NCBI GenBank assembly: GCA_965198755.1
Contig: OZ240673.1
Span: forward strand, 1,798,001 to 1,862,000
Origin: BOG-908 sp963692875
GTDB lineage: Bacteria > Pseudomonadota > Alphaproteobacteria > Acetobacterales > Acetobacteraceae
Direction: 5' to 3'
Length of the DNA: 64,000 bases
Shown here: one piece after another, positions 1-9,284 of the stretch
Layout of the letters: each line of letters begins with the position of its first letter
Position numbering within the stretch: the stretch's first letter is position 1
Notes under the pieces: generated by a model
Databases searched by the model: none
Seen by the model: the letters and a program-made list of their open reading frames with translations, nothing else
What the model was told of the DNA's origin: nothing
Position numbers and translations under genes: made by a program

Positions 1-790
1 CGTGTGCGCCCTCCAGCGCCTGGGCCAGCGTGCGCGCGCTGGTGTCCGACGCGTGAGCGGACTTCCACTGGTTGAGGTCGGTGCGGCCGCGATGCACCAC
101 GCCCTTGGTGTCGCACAGGATGATGTGCTCGCTGCGCGCACCCATGGCTTTGAGCAACTCGACGCAGGCGATGGCCGCCGCCCCTGCGCCGTTGACCACG
201 AGGCGGGTGTCGGCCAGGTCGCGGTCGGTGAGGTGGCAGGCGTTGATCAGGCCGGCGGCGGCCACGATGGCGGTGCCGTGCTGGTCGTCGTGAAAGACGG
301 GAATGTCCATCAGCTCGCGCAGCCGCTGCTCGATGATGAAGCATTCCGGCGCGCGGATGTCCTCGAGGTTGATGCCGCCGAAACCGGGGCTCAGGTAGCG
401 CACGCAGTTGATGAACGCGTCGGTGTCCTCGGTGTCCACCTCGAGGTCGATGCCGTCGATGTCGGCGAAGCGCTTGAACAGTGCCACCTTGCCCTCCATC
501 ACCGGCTTGCTGGCCAGCGCGCCCAAATTGCCCAGGCCCAGCACCGCGGTGCCGTTGGAGATGACGGCCACCATGTTGCCGCGCGTGGTGTAGTCGTAGG
601 CGAGCGAGGGGTCGCGGGCGATGCGCAGGCAGGGCTCGGCCACGCCGGGGGAGTAGGCGAGGCTGAGGTCGCGCGCGGTGACCAGGCTCTTGCTGATGCG
701 GGTTTCCAGCTTGCCGGGGCGGCCGGAGGCGTGGAGCGCGAGCGCTTCCTCGGCGGTGATGCGCGCTGATGCGGCTTCGCTGTCTGGCAT
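1..790 (-). CDS. maeB: Malic enzyme, N-terminal part (3' end outside window)
   Basis: Malic enzyme catalyses oxidative decarboxylation of malate to pyruvate with NAD(P) in the cytoplasm. The frame is open from the ATG at 790 down to base 2, giving the first 263 residues. Visible are the family motif SLAYSPGVAEPCL near residue 47, the metal/substrate motif FHDDQHGTA in the middle, and the start of a nucleotide-binding fold (GAGAAAIACVELL). The ATG-initiated MPDSEAAS start leaves a normal N-terminus for the family. Whether a C-terminal phosphotransacetylase-like domain follows (MaeB type) cannot be seen. The gene reads away from the next gene, with a two-arm repeat between them. Confidence 0.9.
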   Translation of the reverse strand, partial: MPDSEAASARITAEEALALHASGRPGKLETRISKSLVTARDLSLAYSPGVAEPCLRIARDPSLAYDYTTRGNMVAVISNGTAVLGLGNLGALASKPVMEGKVALFKRFADIDGIDLEVDTEDTDAFINCVRYLSPGFGGINLEDIRAPECFIIEQRLRELMDIPVFHDDQHGTAIVAAAGLINACHLTDRDLADTRLVVNGAGAAAIACVELLKAMGARSEHIILCDTKGVVHRGRTDLNQWKSAHASDTSARTLAQALEGAH

Positions 791-873
791 GGGTGCGGGG
801 GCTCCAAAATCGAGCGTGTTGTTTTACGTGGGCGCTCTTGGGGACGCAAAGGCCCTGGGGTGGCCAAAGAAAG

Positions 874-1024
874 GCAAGCAGTTCTTTTTTGAAAAAAAGA
901 ACCAAAAAACTTTTGTCTCCTTTGGTCGTGCCGTGTTGACGCGTGTCGTTCAGCCGTCCGCGACAGCCGGAGCAAAAGCTTTTTGCTTCTTTTTCTCGAA
1001 GAAGAAGCGCTTGCTTGCTTGCTT
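874..1024. repeat. Paired-hairpin intergenic repeat, copy 1 (family description)
   Basis: First of about 38 copies. A full unit is 130-150 bp: GCAAGC, an A/T-tract hairpin, AAAAAACTTTTG, a spacer of about 60 bp carrying CTGTCGCG/CGCGACAG, CAAAAGTTTTTT, a second hairpin and GCTTGC. Here the left stem is GTTC/GAAC and the right stem is CTTC/GAAG. This copy lies between divergent genes, so termination cannot be its only role. Confidence 0.9.
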
Positions 1025-1065
1025 CCGGCGTTGGTCGGACCGCCCGCTTACGCTATGCTCGACTG

Positions 1066-1353
1066 ATGCTGAGCCTGCCCCAGATCGACGCCGTCGCCGC
1101 CGACGTCGCCGCCGCGTCCCTGCCGTCCGGGGCGCTGATCCGCGCCGAAAGCCGCCTCTACGACGGCATGGACGGCGACCAGCTGCGCGTGATGGTGGTG
1201 GTCAGGGACAGCGAGTTCTCACGCATCACCGGCCAACACGCGCTGGACCTGGTCGACCAGCTTCAGGAGCGGTTGCAGGCCGACGGCGAGGACAGGTTCG
1301 CCACGGTCGAGTTCGCCACCGACGAGGAGCTGGCCGCCGATGGCGGTGCTTGA
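1066..1353 (+). CDS. Small acidic protein, putative partner of the HEPN protein
   Basis: A 95-residue protein starting at ATG 1066 (MLSLPQIDAV); an in-frame upstream extension would be translated from the repeat, so the internal ATG was chosen. I do not recognise its family. It is acidic, with a probable strand (QLRVMVVV) after an Arg-rich stretch and a helical segment (HALDLVDQLQERLQ). Its last 14 bases overlap the start of the HEPN-like gene, so the two are translationally coupled. HEPN proteins are commonly paired with a small nucleotidyltransferase-like partner. The NTase GSxxxG signature is not visible here, so a degenerate or different partner fold is an inference only. Confidence 0.65.
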   Translation: MLSLPQIDAVAADVAAASLPSGALIRAESRLYDGMDGDQLRVMVVVRDSEFSRITGQHALDLVDQLQERLQADGEDRFATVEFATDEELAADGGA

Positions 1354-1849
1354 TCCGGACGAGCTGTTCGAACAGGCCGAGTTTCTTGTCACACCGCGGA
1401 GGCCCGGTCCGCCCCGGCAGGTCGACGTCCGCCGTGCCGTCTCCGCGTCGTATTACGCTGTGCTCCATTTCGTTTGCACCGAGGCGGCAAACTTCGTCAT
1501 CGGCCAGAGATGGCAGCGCGAAGCACGCTATGCGCACGTATACCGCAGTGTCGACCACCGCGAGCTGAGGAGTTCTTGTGCCGCCATTCAGGCGACGAGG
1601 CTTGATGCGGCGTTCGACAGGCTGGCGCCGCCGGGAGGATACAGCCCGGCGATGAAGCAATTCGCGAGAGGTGCCATTGAGCTCCAAGCGCAACGGAACA
1701 CGGCGGACTACGACCCGTCCGGCCTGCTCCGCACCAAGGACGGACACCTGACCGTCTCGCTCGGCCGCAGCACCATAAGCGCCTTCCGCGACACCGACGC
1801 CGACAATCGCACGGCGTTCCTGACCGTTCTCCTGTTCAAGCGCCGCTAG
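1340..1849 (+). CDS. HEPN-like domain protein
   Basis: A 169-residue protein. Residues about 29-55 (RRAVSASYYAVLHFVCTEAA) match the first-helix signature of HEPN proteins (S-x-x-YYA-x-hH). A later segment reads ARYAHVYRSVDH, the place where many HEPN proteins carry polar active-site residues; the exact RNase motif R-x4-6-H is not clear-cut. HEPN proteins act as RNases or RNA-binding components in toxin-antitoxin, abortive infection and stress systems. The gene overlaps the upstream 95-aa gene by 14 bases and ends 9 bases before mutS. Fold assignment is by motif only. Confidence 0.6.
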   Translation: MAVLDPDELFEQAEFLVTPRRPGPPRQVDVRRAVSASYYAVLHFVCTEAANFVIGQRWQREARYAHVYRSVDHRELRSSCAAIQATRLDAAFDRLAPPGGYSPAMKQFARGAIELQAQRNTADYDPSGLLRTKDGHLTVSLGRSTISAFRDTDADNRTAFLTVLLFKRR

Positions 1850-1858
1850 GCCCGGTTC

Positions 1859-4510
1859 GTGGCGGCAACTAAGCCGGACGGCGCCTCGCCCGCCATGGCA
1901 CAGTGGTTTGCGCTGAAGGCGGAACACCCCGACGCCCTGCTGTTCTTCCGCATGGGCGATTTCTTCGAGATGTTCTTCGACGACGCCCAGGCAGCCGCCT
2001 CGGCACTCGACATCGCGCTGACCCATCGCGGCGAGCACGCGGGCGCGCCGATCCCGATGTGCGGCGTGCCGGTCAGCACGTCGGACATCTACCTCGCCCG
2101 CCTGATCCGCCGCGGCTTCCGCGTCGCCATCGCCGAGCAGATGGAGGCGGCCAGCGCACGCACCGGCAAGGGCCCGCTCAAACGCGACGTCGTCCGCCTG
2201 ATCACCCCGGGCACGCTGACCGAGGACTCGCTGCTGGACGCGACGCGCCCCAACCTGCTCCTCGCCTTGGCCACCGCCCGCCCGACGGCCACCGCCGGCC
2301 CGGCTGCCGCCACGCTGGGGGCGGCCTGGCTCGACGTCTCCACCGGCCTGTTCGAGACCGCCGAGCTCAGCCCTGCCGGCCTGCCCGCCTTGCTCGGCCG
2401 CCTGGACCCGGCCGAGATCCTCGCTGCAGACGAAGTGCCGCTCGCCGACTGGTCGCCCCGCCGCGCGCCGGCGCTCGCCCCCGCCCCGCCCGGCGCCGCC
2501 CGCCATCGGCTGGCAGAAGCGTTCGGCGCCGCCAGCCTGGACGCGTTCGGCACGTTCACCGACGCCGAGGCCAGCGCCGCCGCGCTGGCACTGGACTACG
2601 TCCGCCTGACCCAGGCCGGCCGCATGCCGCGCCTGTCCCGCCCGGTACCGGTAGGCCAGTCCGCCGAGATGGCGATGGATGCCGCCACCCGCGCCAGCCT
2701 GGAACTACTGCGCGCGCGTGACGGCACCACCGCGCTCACCTTGCTCGCCAGCGTTACCCGTACCCTCAGCGCGCCCGGCGCCCGGCTGCTCGCCGCCTGG
2801 GTCGCCGCTCCGCTGCTCGACCCCGCCCCCATCGCCGCCCGCCAGGACGGCTGGACCTGGCTGATCGCCGAACCCGCGCTGCTGGCCGATTTGCGCCAGG
2901 CGATCCGCGGCGCCCCGGACATGGCGCGCGCGCTCGGCCGCATCAGCCTCGGCCGGGGCACCCCGCGCGACCTGTCCGCCATCCGCGCCGGCCTGCACGC
3001 CGCGGCCGCCTGCGCCGCACTGCTGGACGGCCCCTGCCCGCCGATCCTGGCCGGCATCCGCACGGCGATGCTGGCCACACAGGCGCCCGCGCCTCCTGGC
3101 ACAGCCGAAACGACACGCGCCGTGCCCGCCGCCCAAGCAGCACCCGGCCTGCCGCAGCTGCTCGCCCGCGCGCTGGCCGACCCGGTGCCGGCACGGCTGG
3201 ACGACGGCGGCGTGATCGCGCCCGGCTACGACGGCGAGCTCGACGCCGAACGCGCCCTGCGGGACGACAGCCGGCGCGTCGTCTCCTCGCTGCAGCTGGA
3301 CTACGCGCAGCGTTTCGGTATCGCCAGCCTGAAGATCCGACACCACGCCCAGCTCGGCTACGTCATCGAGGCGCCGTCCGCCGCGGTCGAGGCGCTGCGC
3401 GCGCACCCCGAGCTCACCCTGCGTCAGGGCATGGCCAACGGCGCCCGCTTCACCCTGGCCGAGCTGTCCGACCTGGACCGCCGCATCACCGAGGCCGCCG
3501 GCCGCGCCGAGGCGCGCGAACGCGCTGTCTTCGCCACCCTGGTGAGCGCCACCCTCGCGCAGTCCGACGCCATCGCCGCCGCCGCTGCAGCACTCGCCAC
3601 GCTGGACGCGCTGCAATCCTGCGCGCGCCTGGCCGAAGGCGGCGACTGGTGCCGCCCCGAAGTCACCGAAACCGACGCGTTCTGCATCACCGCCGGCCGC
3701 CACCCGGTGGTGCAAGGTGCCATCGCGGGGGCCGCGGCCTTCGTGCCCAACGACTGCGACCTCTCGCCCGAGCGCCGCGTGCTGCTGCTGACCGGGCCCA
3801 ACATGGCCGGCAAGTCCACCTACCTGCGGCAGAACGCGCTGATCGCCATCCTCGCCCAGGCCGGCCTGCCGGCACCGGCCGCATCCGCCCGCATAGGCGT
3901 GGTGGACCGCCTGTTCAGCCGGGTGGGTGCCGCCGACGAGCTGGCGCGCGGCCGCTCCACCTTCATGGTGGAGATGATCGAGACCGCCGCCATCCTGCAC
4001 CAGGCCGGCCCGCGCAGCCTGGTCATCGTCGACGAGATCGGCCGCGGCACGGCAACCCTGGACGGCCTGGCGATCGCCTGGGCGGTGCTCGAGGCGCTGC
4101 ACAGTCAGGTGCGCTGCCGCACCGTCTTCGCCACCCACTTCCACGAACTGGCCCGGCTGACCGAGACCCTGCCCCGCCTGCGCCCGCACATGATGCGGGT
4201 GCGCGAGTGGCGCGGCGACGTGGTCTTCCTCCACGAGGTGGCCGAGGGCGCCGCCGGCCGCAGCTGGGGCGTGCACGTCGCCCGCCTGGCCGGCGTGCCC
4301 GCCGCTGTGGTGCGCCGCGCGGGCACGCTGCTCGCCGCGCTGGAACGCGGCCGGGCACCGGTGATCGCCGACCTGCCATTGTTCGCCAGCGTGGCCGAGG
4401 AGGCGCCGGCGGACCCGGTGCGCGCAAGGCTGGCCGCGACGGAGCCGGATAAAATGAGCGCGCGCGAGGCGTTGGCGCTGCTCTACGAGCTGAAGGCGGC
4501 GCTGGAGTAG
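1859..4510 (+). CDS. mutS: DNA mismatch repair protein MutS
   Basis: MutS recognises base mismatches and small loops and starts methyl- or nick-directed repair. The 883 residues have the usual family length. The N-terminal mismatch-binding Phe-x-Glu is in RMGDFFEMFFDD near residue 38. The C-terminal ATPase has Walker A GPNMAGKST near residue 646 and Walker B/signature DEIGRGTATLDG near residue 726. GTG 1859 was taken as start; ATG 1895 (MAQWFALKAEHPD), nearer to the N-terminus of other MutS proteins, is an alternative. It follows the HEPN gene by 9 bases. mutL is not in the window. Confidence 0.97.
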   Translation: MAATKPDGASPAMAQWFALKAEHPDALLFFRMGDFFEMFFDDAQAAASALDIALTHRGEHAGAPIPMCGVPVSTSDIYLARLIRRGFRVAIAEQMEAASARTGKGPLKRDVVRLITPGTLTEDSLLDATRPNLLLALATARPTATAGPAAATLGAAWLDVSTGLFETAELSPAGLPALLGRLDPAEILAADEVPLADWSPRRAPALAPAPPGAARHRLAEAFGAASLDAFGTFTDAEASAAALALDYVRLTQAGRMPRLSRPVPVGQSAEMAMDAATRASLELLRARDGTTALTLLASVTRTLSAPGARLLAAWVAAPLLDPAPIAARQDGWTWLIAEPALLADLRQAIRGAPDMARALGRISLGRGTPRDLSAIRAGLHAAAACAALLDGPCPPILAGIRTAMLATQAPAPPGTAETTRAVPAAQAAPGLPQLLARALADPVPARLDDGGVIAPGYDGELDAERALRDDSRRVVSSLQLDYAQRFGIASLKIRHHAQLGYVIEAPSAAVEALRAHPELTLRQGMANGARFTLAELSDLDRRITEAAGRAEARERAVFATLVSATLAQSDAIAAAAAALATLDALQSCARLAEGGDWCRPEVTETDAFCITAGRHPVVQGAIAGAAAFVPNDCDLSPERRVLLLTGPNMAGKSTYLRQNALIAILAQAGLPAPAASARIGVVDRLFSRVGAADELARGRSTFMVEMIETAAILHQAGPRSLVIVDEIGRGTATLDGLAIAWAVLEALHSQVRCRTVFATHFHELARLTETLPRLRPHMMRVREWRGDVVFLHEVAEGAAGRSWGVHVARLAGVPAAVVRRAGTLLAALERGRAPVIADLPLFASVAEEAPADPVRARLAATEPDKMSAREALALLYELKAALE

Positions 4511-4520
4511 GCAAGGTAAG

Positions 4521-4657
4521 GCAAGCGGTTCTTTTTTGAAAAAAAGAACCAAAAAACTTTTGTTCCCATCGGATCCGTCGGGTTGGAACGTGTCGTCCAG
4601 CCGTCCGCGACAGCGCGACAGAAGCTTCACCTGTTTTTCCGAAAAGAAGCGCTTGCG
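4521..4657. repeat. Paired-hairpin repeat, copy 2
   Basis: Left stem GTTC/GAAC intact; right arm decayed. Between mutS and the ATPase gene, both rightward. Confidence 0.8.
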
Positions 4658-4681
4658 CCTGGTCGACACGCGACCTAGCCG

Positions 4682-5848
4682 ATGACGATGTGCGCGATAG
4701 AAACCCTCAGCATTGCAGGCTACCGCTCGCTGCGCGACGTGCGGCTCACACTGGGATCGCTCACCGTCGTCACCGGGCCGAACGGCAGCGGAAAGTCCAG
4801 CTTGTATCGCGCCGTCCGGCTGCTCGCCGACGTGGCACAGGGGCGCGTCGTGACCTCCCTCGCACAGGAGGGCGGGCTCTCCTCGGCGCTCTGGGCCGGC
4901 CCGGAGGCGTTCTCCCGCGCCATGAGGCAGGGCAGCGAGCCGGTGCGGGGCACGATCCGGCGCAACCCGGTCAGCCTGCGGCTCGGCATGTCCTCCGACG
5001 CGCAGGGCTACGCGATCGACCTTGGTTTGCCTGCTCCCGTCCCGCCGTCCCGGTTCGACCGGGATCCGGAGATCAAGCTGGAAAGCCTTTGGACCGGCCG
5101 CACTTGGCGGCGCGCCAGCACGTTTGCCGAACGGCGCGGTCCCTCGGTGCAGATCCGCGACAGGCGCGGGGCCTGGCAGCCGGCGGCAAACTCTCTGGCC
5201 CCCTACGACAGCATGCTGACCCACTGTGCCAACAGCAGCGAGGCGACCGAGCTGCTGCTGGCGCGTGAGGACATGCGGGCCTGGCGCTTCTACGACCACT
5301 TCCGGACCGACGCCGCCGCCCCGGCGCGCCAGCGTCAGGTGGGCACACGCACACCCGTTCTGGCCTCCGACGGCGCCGACCTGGCGGCCGCCATCGCGAC
5401 CATCATGGAGGTGGGCGCCGAGGACGAGCTGGCCAGTTCGGTGGAGGATGCCTTTCCCGGGAGTACCCTCGACATCTCGATGAGCGGTGGCGAGTTCGGC
5501 ATCGAAGTCCGCCAGCAAGGGCTGCTGCGGCCGCTGCGCACCGCCGAGCTGTCGGACGGCACCCTGCGCTACCTCCTGCTCATCGCTGCGCTGCTAACGC
5601 CGCGTCCGCCGCCCTTGATGGTCTTCAACGAACCCGAAACCAGCCTGCATCCGGACCTGATCCCGGCGCTTGCCCGCTTGCTGGTGCGGGCTGCCGGGCG
5701 TTCCCAGGTCCTCGTCATCTCCCATGCCGGCAACCTGGTGTCGGCGCTTGCCCAGGCCGATGCGGTCCTCGTTCCACTTTGCAAGGAGATGGGAGAGACG
5801 GTCGTCACGCAGGAGGAGGACCCGGCATGGGTCTGGCCGTCACGCTGA
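4682..5848 (+). CDS. AAA-family ATPase (OLD/RecF-like, AAA_21 type)
   Basis: A 388-residue single-chain ATPase of the SMC/RecF/OLD type. The start IETLSIAGYRSLRDVRL is the typical first strand of these proteins. Walker A is GPNGSGKSS (residues 32-40), the signature-like motif is ELSDGTLRYLLL, Walker B is LMVFNEPETSLHP, and the switch His is in VISHAGN. No nuclease (Toprim) domain follows, so it resembles the ATPase-only members whose role is often unknown; some sit in phage-defence pairs. No partner gene is adjacent: mutS lies upstream and glnD downstream, both separated by repeats. Confidence 0.85.
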   Translation: MTMCAIETLSIAGYRSLRDVRLTLGSLTVVTGPNGSGKSSLYRAVRLLADVAQGRVVTSLAQEGGLSSALWAGPEAFSRAMRQGSEPVRGTIRRNPVSLRLGMSSDAQGYAIDLGLPAPVPPSRFDRDPEIKLESLWTGRTWRRASTFAERRGPSVQIRDRRGAWQPAANSLAPYDSMLTHCANSSEATELLLAREDMRAWRFYDHFRTDAAAPARQRQVGTRTPVLASDGADLAAAIATIMEVGAEDELASSVEDAFPGSTLDISMSGGEFGIEVRQQGLLRPLRTAELSDGTLRYLLLIAALLTPRPPPLMVFNEPETSLHPDLIPALARLLVRAAGRSQVLVISHAGNLVSALAQADAVLVPLCKEMGETVVTQEEDPAWVWPSR

Positions 5849-5860
5849 CCCGACTACTTT

Positions 5861-5970
5861 GCTTAAAAAGCAGCAAAAAATTGTGGTCCCGCTGTCGCGC
5901 AATCTCCTGCAGCCCTTACTCCGGGGAGCAAAAGTTTTTCAGTTCTTTTTTCAAAAAAGAACTGCTTGCC
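5861..5970. repeat. Paired-hairpin repeat, copy 3
   Basis: Left arm 5'-truncated (only AAAAAGCAGC onward); right stem GTTC/GAAC. Between the ATPase gene and glnD. Confidence 0.8.
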
Positions 5971-6002
5971 TTCTCTGTCACCGACTGCCGCGCGAAGCTA
6001 AT

Positions 6003-8822
6003 ATGCCTCGCATGCTCACGACCCCGCTGCCCGCCGAACCGGAAGACGTCGCCGCCGTGCTCGCCCAGGCGCTGTCCGACGCGGCCACCGGCGGCCGGCG
6101 CCCCACTCGGGACGCCGCCCTGCTCGCCTTTCGCCGCCACCTCGCCCGCATCCAGCAATCCGTCCGCGACGAGTTCGAGACCTACCGCATGGCCGGCGTG
6201 GAGGCCGCCCAGCGCCTCTCGGCACTGACCGACGGCGTGGTGCGCACGCTGTTCATCCACGCCGCCGCCGAGGTGGCCGGCCCGTCCGGCCTCGCCGACC
6301 AGGTGGCCATCGTCGCCACCGGCGGCTACGGCCGGCGCATGCTGGCCCCGTTCAGCGACGTCGACCTGCTGTTCCTCGCGCCCGACCAGCCGAACCAGGC
6401 CACGCTGCGCACGGTGGAGTACATGCTGTATTTCATGTGGGACCTCGGCCTGAAGGTGGGCCACGCCACCCGCAGCATCGCGCAGTGCCTGGCTGACTCG
6501 CAGGCCGACCTCACCATCCGCACCTCCCTGCTCGACGCCCGCCTGCTGACCGGCGACCCTGCCCTGTTCGACGCGTTTCTCGCCGCCTTCGCCCGCGCCG
6601 GCGAGCAGTCGGGCTCCGCCAGCTTCGTCGCCGGCAAGCAGGCCGAGCGCCACGCCCGCCACCGCCGCTTCGGCGAGAGCGCCTTTTTGGTGGAGCCCAA
6701 CATCAAGGAGGGCCGCGGCGGCCTGCGCGACCTGCAGACGCAGTACTGGATGGTGCGCGCGGTGTTCGGCACCTACACGCTCAACGACTTGGTCGGCGGC
6801 CGGCTGGACATGCTCGAGCCGCAGGAGCTGCGTCGCCTGCGCCGAGCGTCGGACTTCCTGTGGACCGTGCGGTTCCACATGCACTATGTCAGCGGCCGCT
6901 CGGAAGACCGGCTGACCTTCGACCTGCAGCCGGTAGTGGGCGCTCGCATGGGCTACACGCGGCACGGTGTGCAGGACGGGGTGGAGCGCTTCATGCGCCA
7001 CTACTTCCTGACCGCGCGCGACGTGACCCGCCTGACCCTGGTGCTGGAACCGGTTGTAGTGCGCCAGGCACTGGGCGAGCCGGCGGTGCAGGTCGAGACG
7101 GACCGCGCGCTGCTCGATGCCGGCTTCGTGCTGGCCGACGGCGAGATCATGCCCGGCCGCCCCGACGACTTCGCCCGCGAGCCGATCCGCATGCTGCGCA
7201 TGCTTGGCTTCGCCCGCGCGCGGCACCTGAAGCTGCACCCGCTGGCCGTGCGCGCGCTGATCCGCCACGAACGCGGCGCAGTCGCCCTGCGCGGCGACCC
7301 GGAGGCCGGCGAGATCATTCTCGACCTGGTGTGCGGCCGAAACCCGGACGGACGGCCAGACGGCGCGCACTGGCTGGCCATCCTCAACGAGACCGGCATC
7401 ATCGGGCGGATGCTGCCGGACTGGGCCCGCGTGGTGGGCCAGATGCAGTTCGACAGCTACCACATCTTCACCGTCGACGAGCACACCATCGAGGCGGTGC
7501 GGATCCTCAACACGCTCGAGCAGGGCCATCTCGCCGACGTGGCGCCGGTGGCCAGCGGCCTGGTGGAAGACCTGCAATCCCGCCGGGCGCTGTACATGGC
7601 GATGCTGCTGCACGACGTGGCCAAGGGACGCGGCGGCGACCACTCGATCCTGGGTGCCGACATCGCCATGCAGGTGTGCCCGCAATTCGGCATGTCGGCC
7701 GAGGAGACCGAGACGGTGTCCTGGCTGGTGCTGCACCACCTGTTGCTGAGCCAGACGGCGTTCAAGCGCGACATCGACGACCCGAAGACCATCCTCGACG
7801 TGGCAGAGGCGGTGCAGTCGCCGGAGCGGCTGAAGCTGCTGCTGATCCTCACGGTGGCCGACATGCGCGCCGTCTCGCCGCGCGTGTGGAACGGCTGGAA
7901 GGCCACGCTGCTGCGCGAGATCTACAGCCGCGTCGCCGAAGTGCTCGCCGGCGGGCTGTCCACCACGGAGCGCGACGTGCGGGTGAAACGCGCGCGCGAG
8001 GCGGTGGACGAGGTGCTGGTGGCGTCGGGCTGGAACGAGGCGGACCGCGCCTTCTTTCTGGGCCTGGGCTACCCCGGCTACTGGCTCTCCTTCGACACGG
8101 ACACTCATGTGCGCCACGCCCGCCTGGTGCGCGACGCCGAGGCGCGCGGCGCGCCGCTGACGGTGGTGACCGAACCGAGCCCGGCGCGCGCGGTCACCGA
8201 GATCACCGTCTACGCTACCGACCATCCAGGCCTGTTCAGCAAGATCGCCGGCGCGCTGGCGATGGCCGGCGCGTCGATCGTGGACGCGCGCATCCACACC
8301 ACGACCAACGGCTGCGCGCTGGACACGTTCTGGGTGCAGGACGCGGCCGGCGGCGCGTTCGACCAGCCGCACCGCATCGCCAAGCTTGCAGTGCTGGTGG
8401 AACAGGCGCTGAGCGGACATTTGCGGCTGGACAACGAGATACCGAAATTGTCGCAGGCGCTGCTGGGGCGGCGCATGCGGGCGATTCACGTGCCGCCGCG
8501 CGTGGTGGTGGACAACCGCGCGTCCAACACCTTCACCGTGCTGGAGGTCAACGGCCGTGACCGGCCTGGCCTGTTGCACGACGTGACCTCCGCGATCAGC
8601 GAACAGGGGCTGCAGATCGCCTCGGCGCACGTGACGACCTACGGGGTGCGCGCGGTGGACGTGTTCTACGTGAAGGACGTCTTCGGACTGAAAGTGGAGA
8701 ACGAACGCAAGCTGTCGGGAGTGCGCGAGGCGCTGCTGGCGGCGCTGAGAATGGGCGCCGAGCCGGACGGGCCGGCGGCGCCGGAGCCTATGCGGCCGGC
8801 GCGGCGGGCGGAGGCGGCGTAA
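6003..8822 (+). CDS. glnD: [Protein-PII] uridylyltransferase / uridylyl-removing enzyme
   Basis: GlnD senses glutamine and uridylylates or deuridylylates PII proteins, feeding the NtrB-NtrC pathway also encoded in this window. The 939 residues carry an N-terminal nucleotidyltransferase domain (GGYGRRMLAPFSDVDLLFL, with D119 and D121 as metal ligands), an HD hydrolase domain (LLHDVAKGRGGDHS, H537-D538), and two C-terminal ACT domains (DHPGLFSKIAGALAMAG and DRPGLLHDVTSAISEQG). ATG 6003 gives the expected N-terminus; upstream sequence is repeat. No operon partner is adjacent. Confidence 0.97.
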   Translation: MPRMLTTPLPAEPEDVAAVLAQALSDAATGGRRPTRDAALLAFRRHLARIQQSVRDEFETYRMAGVEAAQRLSALTDGVVRTLFIHAAAEVAGPSGLADQVAIVATGGYGRRMLAPFSDVDLLFLAPDQPNQATLRTVEYMLYFMWDLGLKVGHATRSIAQCLADSQADLTIRTSLLDARLLTGDPALFDAFLAAFARAGEQSGSASFVAGKQAERHARHRRFGESAFLVEPNIKEGRGGLRDLQTQYWMVRAVFGTYTLNDLVGGRLDMLEPQELRRLRRASDFLWTVRFHMHYVSGRSEDRLTFDLQPVVGARMGYTRHGVQDGVERFMRHYFLTARDVTRLTLVLEPVVVRQALGEPAVQVETDRALLDAGFVLADGEIMPGRPDDFAREPIRMLRMLGFARARHLKLHPLAVRALIRHERGAVALRGDPEAGEIILDLVCGRNPDGRPDGAHWLAILNETGIIGRMLPDWARVVGQMQFDSYHIFTVDEHTIEAVRILNTLEQGHLADVAPVASGLVEDLQSRRALYMAMLLHDVAKGRGGDHSILGADIAMQVCPQFGMSAEETETVSWLVLHHLLLSQTAFKRDIDDPKTILDVAEAVQSPERLKLLLILTVADMRAVSPRVWNGWKATLLREIYSRVAEVLAGGLSTTERDVRVKRAREAVDEVLVASGWNEADRAFFLGLGYPGYWLSFDTDTHVRHARLVRDAEARGAPLTVVTEPSPARAVTEITVYATDHPGLFSKIAGALAMAGASIVDARIHTTTNGCALDTFWVQDAAGGAFDQPHRIAKLAVLVEQALSGHLRLDNEIPKLSQALLGRRMRAIHVPPRVVVDNRASNTFTVLEVNGRDRPGLLHDVTSAISEQGLQIASAHVTTYGVRAVDVFYVKDVFGLKVENERKLSGVREALLAALRMGAEPDGPAAPEPMRPARRAEAA

Positions 8823-8825
8823 AAC

Positions 8826-8974
8826 AAAGCAATGCCTTCTTTTCTGAAGAAAAGAAGCAAAAGACTTTGTCATCGCTGTCGCGGACGGCTGAAACGACAC
8901 GCCTCACCACGGCGCACCCGACGGAGACAAAAGTTTTTTGATTCTCTTTTCAAAGAAGAACCGCTTGCTTGCTC
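8826..8974. repeat. Paired-hairpin repeat, copy 4
   Basis: Left stem CTTC/GAAG, right arm a decayed GTTC type. Reversed polarity relative to copy 1. Between glnD and a small gene. Confidence 0.85.
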
Positions 8975-9054
8975 ACCTACGTCGCGGCTCGACTGCACCC
9001 GCGAGGCAACTGCTTCGCGCCACCCCGTGTTAGGCCCGCATCAGGAGCGCCCCG

Positions 9055-9279
9055 ATGACCGACACCCCCCGCACCACCGGCAACGACCCTGTCGAGGGCC
9101 TCGACCCCGGCGGCACCCACAGCACCAAGCCCGGCAACCCCGACAAGTCCGGGCCCGCCAAGCCAGCCCAGGTGGAAAAAACCGTCACCAGCGGCGACCG
9201 CAATGCCGGCCGGCCGGACGACCTCTCGAGCGAACCCGGCAGCCACCGCACTCCGGACAGTTCCGAAGAGGTGCGGTAG
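9055..9279 (+). CDS. Small hydrophilic protein, probably disordered
   Basis: A 74-residue protein starting at ATG 9055 behind a good ribosome site (CAGGAGCG, 8 bases upstream). It is rich in Pro, Gly, Asp, Ser and Thr with almost no hydrophobic residues, so it is predicted to be unfolded. I recognise no family. The GC-rich composition and the ribosome site support a real gene. It faces a convergent small membrane-protein gene 5 bases away. Confidence 0.55.
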   Translation: MTDTPRTTGNDPVEGLDPGGTHSTKPGNPDKSGPAKPAQVEKTVTSGDRNAGRPDDLSSEPGSHRTPDSSEEVR

Positions 9280-9284
9280 CCCGC

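Noticed and set aside
2..769. Long rightward open frame at the window start
   Set aside because: It is the antisense shadow of the malic enzyme, whose motifs are clear on the minus strand.
1226..2506. 426-residue minus-strand frame over the HEPN pair and mutS start
   Set aside because: Low-complexity Arg/Gly/Ala composition, no motif, and it overlaps genes with recognisable domains.
4521..4657. Repeat arms as ordinary rho-independent terminators
   Set aside because: The hairpins are followed by AAAAAAC rather than a T run on the reading strand, and copies also lie in divergent promoter regions. A termination role in some copies stays possible.
4682..5848. OLD-like ATPase as part of a Gabija- or Septu-type defence system
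   Set aside because: No helicase, nuclease or HNH partner is adjacent; neighbours are mutS and glnD.
5916..8900. 994-residue minus-strand frame over glnD
   Set aside because: Antisense shadow typical of high-GC DNA; composition dominated by His, Gln, Ala, Arg.
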